Shown: one piece after another, positions 12,201-29,869 of the stretch | How positions within the stretch are numbered: the first letter of the stretch is position 1 | Layout: each line of letters begins with the position of its first letter | Assembly: GCA_009602725.1 (NCBI GenBank) | Contig: WELB01000087.1 | Span: forward strand, 393,841 to 457,840 | Direction of reading: 5' to 3' | DNA length: 64,000 bases | DNA from: Spirogloea muscicola | Taxonomy: Eukaryota; Streptophyta; Zygnematophyceae; Spirogloeales; Spirogloeaceae | Notes under the pieces: model-generated | What the model was told of the DNA's origin: nothing | Database searches by the model: none | What the model saw: the letters and a program-made list of their open reading frames with translations, nothing else | Made by a program: the position numbers and the translations under genes

Positions 12201-13052
12201 GCATACCATGAGCTCTGCTGACCTGGTTAGCAATCTAGAGTCTTTTGCACGTAGGTACTCAGGTGATGCTATGGTCTGGGCACCTCGCAGTACTCTGTTT
12301 CTGAGCCTTTCAGGAGCAAGGCGGGCCGTGTGAACAGCTTGTTGCGCAGCAGCCTCTGCTGCAGAAGCGCCAGCCGCTCCCTGTACAGCTCAGTCTTCGA
12401 GCTGGCATCGCTGTGGAGCGACCTTGTCCCTGTGTCCCTGACCAAAACGTGCTCTGAGGTAAGCCGTGCATCACGTTCTGCAACAGCAAATCCTGAAAGC
12501 CTGGCAAGCGAAGCTCATGTCACATGTTTGGGCTCTTCGGACGGCACACTCGCCAGCCGTGAGGCTCACCGGAAGAAGACCTTCCGCACGGGGTCATATC
12601 TGTTCCTCGGCATCTCGAACGCGTCAATGATCGTGAGGTGATCCTTGTCTTGGTGCAAGGCCGCTCCTCCGAGTTGTGCAAGCACTTCGTCAACCACAAA
12701 CTTTCTCACCACGTTTGAAGACACTGCCATAATATATTATGGAGACTTACGCATTATCAGAAAGCCCAGTGCATTGCTTCATGGCAGGTGGCTCAACAGC
12801 TTCAGTGTACAAGCTTCTTGGACGTGCAAGGTCATGAGTAGCATCGCCTTGACGATTGGCAGCTTCTCACTCACAGTTCCTCTTGCTCAAGGCGCTAACG
12901 ACCAGCGTCACGGCCTCTTCGTCTTTGTAGCCGTATTCGCGAGTGAATTGCGCCACAGCTCGCACGGCGTCCATCACCATCTCCAGGCCCTGCAGCTTGA
13001 AGCTGAGCTTGAAATGCTGCAGGGCCCGGTGGTCCTCCGGGGTGGCTCCCAT
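9227..13052 (-). CDS. DPB2: DNA polymerase epsilon subunit B (POLE2/DPB2)
   Basis: This non-catalytic B subunit of the leading-strand replicase holds the polymerase epsilon complex together and links it to the CMG helicase. Exon 1 (13052-12875) begins [16 protein letters not shown] and carries the N-terminal helical domain ([17 protein letters not shown]). Later exons read [20 protein letters not shown] and [19 protein letters not shown] (about 12170-12040). Next come [19 protein letters not shown] (about 11770-11710), [14 protein letters not shown] (about 11085), [20 protein letters not shown] (about 10800) and [12 protein letters not shown] (about 10560). The gene closes with [20 protein letters not shown] and SNPCR (about 10220-10165), [17 protein letters not shown] (about 9960), the [14 protein letters not shown] region (about 9620), and [20 protein letters not shown] up to the stop at 9227. 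These cover the OB-fold and inactive phosphoesterase domains in normal order. Individual splice sites in the middle are approximate. Confidence 0.9.
11820..11866. repeat. Telomere-like words in a POLE2 intron
   Basis: CCTAACTCTAACAC, GCCTAACTCTTAACCCTG and neighbouring words resemble degenerate CCCTAA repeats. They are on the same strand as the copies in other introns of this window. Confidence 0.4.
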
Positions 13053-13859
13053 GGGCGCCTCGGGCAGGAAGCTAGCCTAACTCCCACCAGCCCTGCAGAT
13101 GGGTGGCCGCAGCTCGACTTCAGCTATTTTTTCATTTTTGGCTAGGTAAGCTTAAGGTATTGTAGTGGATTGCGAGCAGCTACGACGATGACCGTCGTGG
13201 CACAGCGACGTAGCTGCTGAGCAAGTGCACCATGAGCCGATCATAGACTACTTAAAGCTGCGAGTCACGCCTCATGCGAGCCCGATCCACCCGTGTCGAG
13301 CACCAGGGGAAGCCCAGCGCCACTGCCGCGCAAGGGCTTGACTTTCAAGCTGCCGCCATCAGAGGGGCTCTCGAGACCCGGCCAGCAATAATGAGAGGAA
13401 GGACGGCAGATGGGAGGGGCCTCACGGCCAGCTCACGCACAAGCGGCGCTGCCGGCGGCCCGCTCACGCGGGCAGAGCCAGCGGAAGCCCGGAGGGCCGT
13501 CGACGCCGGCCTCCCCGACGAGGCTCTGCGCCCCCGCCGCCGCCACCGCCGCCGCCGGCGCGGCGTGGGGCGCCACGCAGGGCCGCCACCATGGCTGCCG
13601 CGGCCGAGCTTTGAACGCCAGCCCTTTCCCGCCAAAATCTCCCGCGGCGCCAAAACCGGGGTGGCGCACGCCCGGTGCTGGCGCCACTTCGTATCGACCG
13701 ATACAGGCAATTTTGTGTATTTGAAACAAACGAGGGCCAAATAGCCAAGTACGAAGGCAAGCACATCTGAAGACCTACTTAACCTTCAGCAAATTGACCC
13801 GCTCAGTAACCACGGGTCAAAACATAAAGGTCACTAAATCGATGCCTGAATACTAGATG
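13053..13859. other. POLE2 upstream region with GCC tract; no confident gene
   Basis: The POLE2 promoter should lie here. Bases 13530-13575 are a GCC/GGC-rich tract. Open frames cross on both strands (for example minus 13764-13345 and plus 13274-13744), but they are arginine/glycine-rich and match nothing I know. ACCATGG at 13588-13594 is a good start context on both strands (CCATGG is palindromic), yet neither frame is convincing. Bases 13743-13765 (GCCAAGTACGAAGGCAAGCAC) recur as GCCAAGTACAAAGGCAAGCAC near 50073, so repeat sequence begins here. Confidence 0.4.
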
Positions 13860-14530
13860 TCAGATATGAAGCCCTTCTGCCACCAACTGGAGCTTGCCCA
13901 GCTTTCTGGTGCAAAGCATTTGCCTGGGCACGCTGCAAACAGGCCGATACTTGTCATCGCAAGAACGACAGATATGCAGCTGGCAAGCCCATCTCAGCTG
14001 GAAACACATTTTCACGACGTGCGTAGCCTGAATCGGCAATATGCTGGAGAAGTGTGTGGAAGCCAGGACCCAGACAGCCAAAGATGTCGACTGCCGCTGG
14101 CAGGAGCTGATTGCATTAGGGGTAATCAAAGTAGTGCCGCAACTTTCTTTGTTCTGCACCGCCCACTGCGTGGCCAGCGATGTGTGCCGATACTGGACCT
14201 TTACACGCCTCCGTAACAACGACATCGACCAAGGCCTGTGGTCCTCCACCAGGTTGCACGCCCACAATGGCAAGTGTGCGGCGATAATGACGTCCCTGGG
14301 CGTCCGTGGTGATAGGCATGATATCGTTGACTTCCACAACTGCAGGGTAGCCGGCGTCGCCCATCAAGCCCGCCAGGGCATCGCGGATGAGGTTGTGGAT
14401 GCCCACCACTTCTGGTCCAGTGGGGCATCTCAGCAGGTGAGTGGCTTGCTCAGCACCCTCTGCACGGAAGCCGCACTCACACTGGCGCACCCCAATCAGG
14501 CGGTTAGGTGGGAGGCCGAGGAAGAGTCGA
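13860..14530 (-). pseudogene. Non-LTR retrotransposon fragment: zinc-binding and endonuclease-like C-terminal region
   Basis: The minus-strand frame reads LGLPPNRLIGVRQCECGF, then EQATHLLRCPTGPEVVGIHN, LIRDALAGLMGDAGYPAVVE, LVDVVVTEACKGPVSAHIAG and AEQRKLRHYFDYP. This C-x-C...H...C arrangement, followed by an IRD..L..L...GY segment and a DVxVT...K.R.Y block, is typical of the region after the reverse transcriptase in many plant and algal non-LTR elements. The reading continues in a second frame towards 13860 (AVWVLASTHFSSILPI), so there is at least one frameshift. No reverse transcriptase core is present. It is an old, 5'-truncated and broken copy, and it abuts the 3' tail of another copy at about 14530. 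Confidence 0.65.
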
Positions 14531-15016
14531 AGCGACGTCCGAGAGAAAGCGCGGCCAGATTGACTGGTGGCTGGGAAAGGCCAGCCCAAAGGAATGTACA
14601 AGGTCTGAAGGAGCCGGAGTAAGGACTAGGACTAAGACATCAGCCAGGGAACGCTCAGTAACCTCTAGTCAGGAGATGCAAGTCTGAGTAGCTAGCCGGC
14701 GGAAAGACGTCGCCCTGACGGAACCCGGAGGCCGCCGCCAAAGCTCGGCCTGCGCGCAAGTGCACCGCGAAGGCAAGGGACCGCTGCATCGAGACGGCCA
14801 AACGCATACGGAAGACCTGAGCGAGGGACCCGGCGAGATTGAAGCCGGGCTGCTCGCCCTGCTGCCCGAGACGCCCGAAAGGCCTCGGAGCTGATGCTGA
14901 AGGCGTTGGCGACGGCGTGTGAGGTTATCCAGTCGGTGGCACCAGGTGTGGCCCGATAGGTTATCGGCGGGTCCAAACCGGCTGATCGAAGAGCTACCGC
15001 GGCCGGATGTCGGCAA
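14531..15016 (-). repeat. 5'-truncated non-LTR retrotransposon 3' end
   Basis: The minus strand carries the family's coding tail (VSMQRSLAFAVHLRAGRALA, then ASGFRQGDVFPPASYSDLHL and LTRGY). A 3' untranslated segment follows, containing TCCTAGTCCTTACTCC and GGGCTGGCCTTTCCCAGCC. The same block recurs at 49325-49743 and 55165-55569, with the untranslated part again at several other sites. The element begins abruptly upstream, as expected for incomplete reverse transcription. Confidence 0.7.
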
Positions 15017-15158
15017 CTTGTCGATTGTTCTAACTGCCCGGTTTCTGGCGCCCGGGGTACAATCTGGAGAAGCAGCAGATTGGCGTAACGCCGCTTACTG
15101 TATGTGCGGGAGTAAGTTGTTCCCTCTGCAGTTAAGCATCCCGTCTACTGCNCTCGCT

Positions 15159-17437
15159 CGTCTGGCTCGCGGCAGCAGCGGCGGCGGCGGCGAGGAGGCG
15201 CCTGCGATGCACGGCGACGACGGCTGCGCAGGCGCCAGGACTCGAGCCGACACCTCTGCTGCCGCCGGCGCCGCCGCGTGCGGCCTATGTGCACATCCCC
15301 TTCTGCCGACAGCGCTGCCACTACTGCGACTTCCCCATCGTCCCGCTTGGCGACGACGCCCCCGCCGAGCGCGCGGCTGCCAGAATGGAGGACTACGTCG
15401 ACTCCCTGTGCCGCGAGATCAGAGTCTCGGCGGAGCAGGCGCAGGGCCACGCTCTGACAACGGCATCGCGCCGCCTGGACACGGTCTTCTTCGGCGGCGG
15501 CACGCCTTCGCTGCTGCCCCCCGGCCTGCTGGAGACCGTCCTGACTACGCTGGACGAGTCCTTTGGAATCTCCGACGCAGCGGAGGTGCCGTTCAACTGA
15601 CGCTTTTGAGGTCTCAGGTCTGACATCAACATTTATGTCAAGGGTTCCCATGGAACAGGCCTTTTTCTATCGTAGCGGAGGGCCTCTTGATCCATGACAG
15701 TGTTGTCTCTGGCTTGCATTCTGTCGTAGCTCCAGAGCTTCAAGCTCATTTGCAGCTTGGCTGGTCATCCTCGGCATTGGCCCCTCATCATAGCAGAGGA
15801 TAATTGCTGTTTGAGGTTAGGGGTTTGAAATCATGGTGCTTCCTCTCATGCAAACAACCTTGACCTCTCCTCCTCTTCAAGATCACCAACTCTCATGCCT
15901 TATTAAGCAATGCTTATTGTTGATGCCAGATATCCATGGAGATGGACCCGGGCACGTTTGACAGGGCGAAGCTGCTAAGCTTCGCCGGGCTAGGTGTCAA
16001 CCGCGTCAGTCTTGGAGTCCAGGCCTTTCAAGAGGACGCCCTGAAGGTGACCACATCTCCCTGATGAGGTTGACCTTCCAGCCTTGCCTGGCATATTTCA
16101 TCAATGCTTCGAGTTAAGTACAAGTAGACCTATACGTGTCACTCTCGTATAGCTGCAGCCAAATCTCTTGAGGCAAGACAAGAGGCTTTACCACCTCCAT
16201 GCTCAGGAAGCTCCTGCTTGTCATGTGCAATGTGTAGGCCTGTGGAAGGGCACACTCTCTCCGTGACGTAAACACTGCAATTGAGGACATTCACAGTGTC
16301 GGCATGCGCAACTGGAGCCTGGACTTGATCTCAAGCTTGCCCCATCAAGGAATGACAACGTGGAGGCACAGTATTGCCAGAGGTCTACAATCACATCCCT
16401 TGGGTTTGAAGATAATCTCCTTCATGATGGCAGGGTTGCTGGTTGGTCTATCATTGTCTTGACAATGTAGCATGTTCTTTTTCTGCAGCCATACAGGCAG
16501 ATCCTGCACACATATCCATCTATGACCTTCAGATTGAGGAAGGCACCGCTTTTGCTAGACGCTATAAGCCAGGCATGAGCCCTTTACCATCGGACGGTCT
16601 TTCAGCGGACATGTACCGTGAAGCTGCTGGGACTTTGGCAGGTGTGTGCCATGCAAATGACGAAGTCTCACGAATGGCTGGGAAGATATGCTTCAATTGC
16701 TCCAGCATAAGCTGTACTGCACCGACTTAGCACAGTGCCTCTGAATTGTGAAAATGTGTGCGTGCCCTGTGCTAAGAGCAACCTTTGTTGGCCTCAATTG
16801 CGCAGGCGCAGGCTTTGAGCACTACGAGATCAGCAACTATGCTAAGCCAGGCTATCAATGCCGTCACAACATGGTGTACTGGCGCAATGCATCTTTCAGA
16901 GCTTATGGCTTGGGTGCAGCGAGCTACATTGACAATCAGCGGTTCTCGAGGCCCAAGACCATGACGGCATATAAGAGATGGGTAGATGACTATGCAAAGG
17001 GTGGAGGCGTCATCCAGTGGCCAACTGATACAGCAGAAGATCGTCTGTATGACACTGTGATGCTCGCCCTGCGCACAAGAAGGGGCTTGAACATGTTAGA
17101 GCTCAGCCAAGAGTTTGGAGCTGGAGCAGCTGAGCACATTCGGAATGAAGCTCGGCACTTTGTCCACAGTGGTCTTGTACTCCCTCTTGATTCCTATGGC
17201 AATTGCCTTAGACAAGAGCATGTTGATCTTGGAGCAGATACAGAAGCTGGCACAGCTCAGGAGTCAGAGAACGGACAAATTTCTGCTATTAGCAAGGAGA
17301 TCAGGTTTCTCAGATTGAGTGATCCAGAGGGCTTTCTGCTATCCAATGAGGTCATCTCATCTTTATTTGCAGCCCTTTCAGCAATCAATATTGCCAATCC
17401 TGCTGAGGTCACCTCCAGTGGCTCTTGTAGCCTGTAA
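15159..17437 (+). CDS. HEMW: HemW-type radical SAM protein (heme chaperone / coproporphyrinogen oxidase-like)
   Basis: Five exons join in frame: about 15159-15585, 15930-16046, 16238-16382, 16489-16641 and 16806-17437. The first exon carries an alanine/arginine/proline-rich leader, probably an organelle transit peptide, then YVHIPFCRQRCHYCDFPIV with the CX3CX2C cluster motif and VFFGGGTPSLLP. Exon 2 gives ISMEMDPGTFDRAKL and GVNRVSLGVQAFQEDALK. Exon 3 gives ACGRAHSLRDVNTAIEDIHS and LDLISSLPHQ. Exon 4 gives AHISIYDLQIEEGTAF. Exon 5 gives FEHYEISNYAKPGYQCRHNM followed by the HemW C-terminal domain. After the third cysteine comes DF rather than a further cysteine as in HemN. By family knowledge this indicates a heme-transfer protein rather than the oxidase. 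No ATG is visible upstream; an N at 15152 sits where the start should be. Confidence 0.88.
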
Positions 17438-17830
17438 GTAGATCAGCCATCACAACCATTCTTTCAATTCTTTCCAGTCGTCCTTTGTGTTTCAGCGTCC
17501 GTTTCCTTAGTAATGAAATTTGGCTCTCCCAGAGGGGGTGAGGGCAGTGAACAGCCAGCCCGAAAAGAAATTGACAAGGTTCACAGAGGCCGAAAAGCGA
17601 TTTCCCAAAGATTCCGAGGAGGACAATCAAATAGTAACCTCTGATGAGGACCTCCACTTCAGAAAGACTAGCAGCCGGAAAGCAATCCTCCTGACGAAAG
17701 CCAGAGGCTGCAGCAAGAGCACGGCCAGCACGCAGATGCAAGGCGTGGGCCATGGACTGCTGGAGTTCAAGTGAAACCAGAGCACAGCCAGATGAAGAAA
17801 GAAGTGGCACTTCCAAAGGAAAGGCGCGCG
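17409..17830 (-). repeat. Retroelement 3' tail overlapping the end of the HemW-like gene
   Basis: Minus-strand residues QQSMAHALHLRAGRALAAAS, FRQEDCFPAASLSEVEVLIR and GYY match the coding tail of the other copies but are more diverged. The 3' untranslated part follows towards 17510, with GGCTGGCTGTTCAC on the minus strand. The fragment begins only a few dozen bases after the HemW-like stop codon, so that gene's 3' end probably lies within or next to the insertion. Confidence 0.55.
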
Positions 17831-18370
17831 GTGTGCATGAAACGATAGCGTGGCCAGTTCAAGCGAATACGTTATTCAGGTGCACAAAATTGGGCTACAT
17901 GCAATGAATTCTTCAGCCACCTTAGCATGGGGCTTCATTGAAATAAAGAAAATGGGTCTCCCAAAGGGGGCAAGGACTGTGAACAGCCCGAAAAGAAGAT
18001 GACGAAGTCCGAGAGGGCCAAAAGCGGTTTTCCAGCCAAGGTAACAGTTGTGAGTGAGTACACAATACTCCGACAAGCCTACTTGGGGAGCTGGATAGAG
18101 GAGCTCGCCCATAGAAAAGAGTAGCTGGCAGAAGCCAGCCAAAAAAGAATGGACAAAAATCGAAGAGCCACAACAGGTGCCGGAAAGAAGGGAAATACAC
18201 AGCTAGGCATCAAGACAACTAGACACGACGGAACCACAGGAAGCTCAATACCCGCGGGTGAGCAACATCAGCTGGAGCGGCGCCACGGAAGCTGGTGGCA
18301 TGACTCCTCGTTCATTAGACGGGAGCGATGGCTGTGAAAGGCCAGCTGGGCTGAACTGGCCCATCGTCAC
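17831..18370 (-). repeat. Cluster of further retroelement 3'-UTR pieces
   Basis: At least three partial copies follow each other. One is at 17845-18035 (AGCCCGAAAAGAAGATGACG). One is at 18095-18160 (GAGCTCGCCCATAGAAAAGA, then CAAAAAAGAATGGACAAA). One is at 18240-18360 (CAATACCCGCGGGTGAGCAA, then GCGATGGCTGTGAAAGGCCA). Each block has a better-preserved relative at 48220-49500 or 54300-56120. Serial insertion into older copies, or rearrangement, is likely. Confidence 0.55.
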
Positions 18371-18585
18371 AATCACCAACGGAGAGGCGCATCTCCCAGA
18401 TCCTGGGCGTGGAGGGAGGGGGCCCGGCACCCCCCTCCCCGCCCGGCGTTCATGTCTATGTAGGGGCCCCTCCCTCCTGTCCATTCATTAGCGCCCCCCG
18501 CCACTTCATTCCTCACTCCCGCGGCGCGGCCTCCGCCGCAGCTGCCGCCGCGACTCGCCGCGGCCGCGGCGGCGGCGGCGGCGAC

Positions 18586-19216
18586 NNNNNNNNNNNNNNN
18601 NNNNNNNNNNNNNNNNNNNNNNNNNNNNNNNNNNNNNNNNNNNNNNNNNNNNNNNNNNNNNNNNNNNNNNNNNNNNNNNNNNNNNNNNNNNNNNNNNNNN
18701 NNNNNNNNNNNNNNNNNNNNNNNNNNNNNNNNNNNNNNNNNNNNNNNNNNNNNNNNNNNNNNNNNNNNNNNNNNNNNNNNNNNNNNNNNNNNNNNNNNNN
18801 NNNNNNNNNNNNNNNNNNNNNNNNNNNNNNNNNNNNNNNNNNNNNNNNNNNNNNNNNNNNNNNNNNNNNNNNNNNNNNNNNNNNNNNNNNNNNNNNNNNN
18901 NNNNNNNNNNNNNNNNNNNNNNNNNNNNNNNNNNNNNNNNNNNNNNNNNNNNNNNNNNNNNNNNNNNNNNNNNNNNNNNNNNNNNNNNNNNNNNNNNNNN
19001 NNNNNNNNNNNNNNNNNNNNNNNNNNNNNNNNNNNNNNNNNNNNNNNNNNNNNNNNNNNNNNNNNNNNNNNNNNNNNNNNNNNNNNNNNNNNNNNNNNNN
19101 NNNNNNNNNNNNNNNNNNNNNNNNNNNNNNNNNNNNNNNNNNNNNNNNNNNNNNNNNNNNNNNNNNNNNNNNNNNNNNNNNNNNNNNNNNNNNNNNNNNN
19201 NNNNNNNNNNNNNNNN
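18586..19216. other. Assembly gap (631 N)
   Basis: A run of 631 N bases. It is flanked on the left by a GGC-rich tract (18535-18585) and on the right by an uninterrupted T run. Reading frames that cross it are meaningless. It hides the promoter and start of the ABC1-type kinase gene. Confidence 0.99.
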
Positions 19217-21618
<2,402 letters not shown>

Positions 21619-22274
21619 GCAACAACCAACACTGGGCAACCTGACTCGCCCCCAGCAGAACTTCTCGAACCTCAGCAGAACCAAATAAACTCTGGCAATG
21701 GGACAGAATGTTTGGTTTGCAGCATTGGTTAACATCCTGTGGCAGCAACTCATTCCTGCAGTAGAGGGTGCCAGTTGCTGCGTAAGCACATGATGCTCCA
21801 GGGTGCAGCACCTCATCTGCTTTGCACAAGGTCCCCTGCCTGCAGCCGCTTCTAAGTCCACTCTCAGAGCTGCTATATTGACCAACGCGACAGCGCGTCT
21901 GAGTGACAAGAGTGTCACGCTGGTGCTGCCAAGCATTGAGGGATTTGGCCACCCCCGAGTGGCGCCCTTTGTGCCAAGATTTAGGAGCACATTCAAGGAC
22001 TGCTAGCTTCTATTGTGAGCTGTGTAGCGTCCTGTTCACCATACCTTGACTTGCCTCAGGAAGCCCATTTACAAAGGCTTATACGTCCTTCTGACCACGG
22101 TGGCTCAAGCAGAGGTGGACTGTAGTGAAGGCATACGCCACTTCTGGTGTGAAAGGACGGTGAAAGGACCAACAGCAGGAATACAAAGGCCAAGGTCTGC
22201 AGTAGTAAGTGGCAGTACGGCTCTCCAAAGTGTTGGGCGAAAGCATGAAATCTGTTGCAGGTGATGAGCAAGGC
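21619..22274. other. Tail-to-tail intergenic region
   Basis: This lies between the stops of the ABC1-type kinase (+) and the R3H/G-patch gene (-). An AATAAA-type signal (CAAATAAACTC) sits about 65 bases after the kinase stop, at 21682-21692. Short frames on both strands match nothing. No repeat of the retroelement family was seen. Confidence 0.5.
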
Positions 22275-26616
<4,342 letters not shown>

Positions 26617-29426
26617 ATGTCTGTCATGCCTGCCGAGAGCGGTGTGGGAAGCCGCATGGCGCCGATTGAGCTGGATGATGGCGCTGCCAGCACAGGACCG
26701 CCGGCGGGGACCTCTGCCGGGGCCGGCGGCGGCAGCGGCGGCTGCGGCGCGGGCGCTCGGGCGACTGCGGGGCCCGCCGGGAGAGGCGTGGATGATGGTG
26801 CGGCGCGGGGGGAGCTCGAGGCTGCACGCGCTGGACAGCTGGCCGAGGCCACCAGCGGACAGCTGACCGAGGCCGCCGCCAGACAGCTGGCCGAGGCTGC
26901 CGCCGGCATCCACGGCGGCAGCGGCGGCGGCGGAGACGACGGGACCAAGGACGCGGCGCCGGCGCCGGAGACCGGTGCGGCGGCAGCGACGCCGCCGGCC
27001 GCGGCCGACGCAGTGGCGGCGGTGGCGGTGCGGCGGGGGTCGGGCCGGACGATTAAGCCGCGGCTGAGCCACATGATCGAGCACGGCGTCTTCCAGGAGG
27101 GTGAGCCACCGCCGGGCACCTGCCTCAGAGCCGCCCCTGCGTGACGCTGACGCCGTCGCCGCTGCAGGACGAGTGTATACTTTTGTCCTCTGACAAGGCA
27201 ATAAAAGGGTTCTGAAAGGCTTAAGTAAAACATCAAATTGTGGAGAGGTATCTGCTGAATCATCTTTTAGCTGGGCTGCGGTGGTTGTCCAGGCGATTTG
27301 ATCGTGTACCGCACCTTCCCGGCGCGCATCACCAACCGGTCGCCGGACGTCGACAAGCGGCTGCGCGTGGAGCTGGACCCCGATGAGGACGCCGGTGGCA
27401 GCGGCGGCGAGCCCGTGCGGCCGACACTGCGGGGGGCGCCGCTTGCAGCTCTGCAAGCCATGGACAGCGAGGACCGAGCGGCGCGGGACGCCGACGCGGC
27501 TGCCGGCGCCAAGCCCAGCCACAAGCTCGGCGCCAAATTCCTGCTGCTGCAGGACGACGGCGACGGCGGCGCCGGCGACCAGTACCTCCTCGTCTCGGCC
27601 TCCTTCTTCAAGCTCCTTGCGCTGTGGACGCTCGCTGGCTTCCCGGCCGACTTCACATGGACGTCTGACCAGCACGCGTACGACGACCGCGAGCTGCTGG
27701 TCGTCACGCAGGCTGGGCAGGCGCTCGAGGAGGCCGTCCCCATGAAGGCCATCCGCGACGAGTTTGCCGAGGAGGTCCGGTGGGACCATGCCCGCGGCGA
27801 GTGCGGCTGCTGGCCTCGCCACGACGGCTGGCGAACGCTCGTCCGCCAGTCCGACCCTGCCTTTGCCAGCCCGGGTGTCGGTGGCCTGGCCCGCAGCAAC
27901 AGCAGCACCGGCCGGAGCTCGCCAGCGGCGGGTGGCGGCGTCCACCATAACAACAGTGGCGCTGACTGGAGCTTGCCCAGTGCGTCCAGCCCATCACCAC
28001 CGTACGCTGCCACAGCTGCTGGGGGGGCGTGGCGGCAGGCGCTGTCGAGCAGCCCTACTGGCGGCAGGGCCACTCGGCCTGCCCTGGTGGCTCGGTCGCC
28101 GGCTCCCAGTGGCACAACGGGGAGAGCAGCCTCGTCATTGAACATTGGGGCAGGCGGAAGGAGCGGCGGCGCCGGCGCCAGCGGCGGCGCCGGCGTCAGC
28201 GGCGGCGGCGGCGGCAAGGTCAGGGATTACGAGCGTGCTGAGGACGGCGGGAGCCGACTCGACGATGGCAGCGACAGCTGCGTCGGCGCTGACGACGATG
28301 CACGGCAGGCCGGCAAGCGCCGGAGGCTCGACGGCGACAAGGTCGCAGCTTGGCATCAACCGAAGGGTCTGGCTACTGCTACACAAGGCACTTCTCCATC
28401 TGCGCTGTCGCCTGAGCATCACCAGGCCAACGGCAACGCCTGGCTGCAGCATGGCATTGCCGCAAATAAAAGCGTCGCTAGCAACCACAGTGGGCGTGCC
28501 GGAGCGGGACTGCCGCCTTTCACTGCCCTTGGCTCGCAGCGGCCCACAAAGCTGCAGCTACCTGCTGCATCACTGCGGCTGGCACCCTCCAGCAGCTCCC
28601 CCTCTTTGGCAACACCTTCGGAGTCCGCTGCACCCTCGCGTAAGCTTCTGCAGACCTTTGCCAACATCATGCGCTGCCCCTAAAAGTCACCTCTGAAAGG
28701 CCATCGTCCTCTCTGCCACTGCTGCTAACCCCGTTGCCTTTGCATGCCCTTACGGATGGGGGTTGTCTGCACCAACTCTGCTCTGCAGCCAGGGAGCAGT
28801 TTGTATTCAATATCAGCAAGTTTGCTGGGCGCCTGCGAACAACGGACTTCATCGAACGGGCACGCACTATCGGCACGTCGCATGCTTCGGAGGGCGGCAG
28901 CAGTGGCGGTGACGAGGCGCGGCTGCAGCGGGAGCAGGAGCGTCGGCGTGTGGCCGCGGAGGAATGCATGCCGTTGGCTGAGATCGGGCCGTTCATTGCT
29001 GGGCTGAGCCCGCTAATCGATCGGCGGACAACGAAGCGGCAGACTGCGGAACAGGAGAGTCGGCTGGCAGAGCTGGAGGCAACTTTGGGCCGCGATGAGG
29101 GTGCACGCACCGCACTGCAGCAGAAGTTTGCAGCTGCCGCGAACACGCTGTACAGGCAGCGCAGCTATGCAGCCGTCCGTGGCCTCTGCATCAAGCTAGC
29201 GATGGTCATAGAGGCTGATCGCAAGTGGGTCGGTCGCTTCGCTGCAATTACGCTAAAGGCTGTTGCTGATCGTGGCGGCCAGGAGCTCCTTGATGGCCTG
29301 CGGAACGACCGCAATGTGCTACTTGTGCTTGACGCCCTGCGGAAAAAGTGGGGCCGCCGCAACGCCATGAATGCGCAGGACGGCGACCTCCTCATGCGTG
29401 CCCTGGGCGTGGGGAAGGGCCGCTGA
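26617..29426 (+). CDS. Unknown protein with RAMA-like motif and C-terminal coiled coil, 822 aa
   Basis: Three exons join in frame: 26617-27100, 27293-28639 and 28789-29426. The N-terminal 100 residues are alanine/glycine-rich, with three degenerate repeats of GQLxEAxx (about residues 70-95). Across the first splice the protein reads RTIKPRLSHMIEHGVFQEGD, then LIVYRTFPARITN. This resembles the RAMA domain (basic residues, L..LI..G....GD.L.Y). A folded segment follows (DQYLLVSASFFKLLALWTLA). Next is a long serine/glycine/alanine-rich linker with a basic patch (KRRRLDG), which suggests a nuclear location. The last exon begins FVFNISKFAGRLRTTDFIER, has a charged helical stretch likely to form a coiled coil (LQREQERRRVAAEE; KRQTAEQESRLAELEATLG), and ends with a helical domain. 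I do not recognise the whole protein, and the RAMA suggestion is inference. The ATG at 26617 is the first in frame. Confidence 0.75.
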
Positions 29427-29869
29427 CGGATGGCGGACGGTGTCAAGCAAGCACTTAAATGCTCAGTGTGCTGGCACTGGCCGTCACCTGGTGCACTGGG
29501 GCTCGGCCAAAGCCAGTGTGCCGGCGCTCGCTCATGCCTGGCGCAGCACTTGCAAACGCCCAGGGCACGGGCAATTCACCTGCGCCCCATCCTGCAAGAG
29601 GCACTACAGCGGACCCCAGCATTGCATTGGCCCAAAAGGATGGCTCCTGTGCCAGCGTCAGGAGCGTCCTGAACGAGCTGTGAACACCTCGCCAGTGGCA
29701 GGGGAGGAAGCGAGCTAGAAGTGCGAGTAGGACGTTTGCAGAGAAAGATGGGGGTGGGGGGGTCGAATGCCCACCGCCTCAGCATTTATCATTCTTTATT
29801 CCACCCTAGTGGCAAGCTATATCCTGTAGAGCGCACATGCAAGTGCAGGAGCCTAGTTGCCAGGTTCGC
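29427..29869. other. Tail-to-tail intergenic region
   Basis: These 443 bases separate the stops of the unknown nuclear protein (+) and the DEAD-box helicase (-). TTTATTCCACC at 29795 could be the reverse of an AATAAA signal for the minus-strand helicase. Short plus-strand frames here match nothing known. Confidence 0.45.

Noticed and set aside
14919-15623. 234-codon plus-strand frame over the HemW first exon
   Set aside because: Different frame from the one encoding the CX3CX2C motif.
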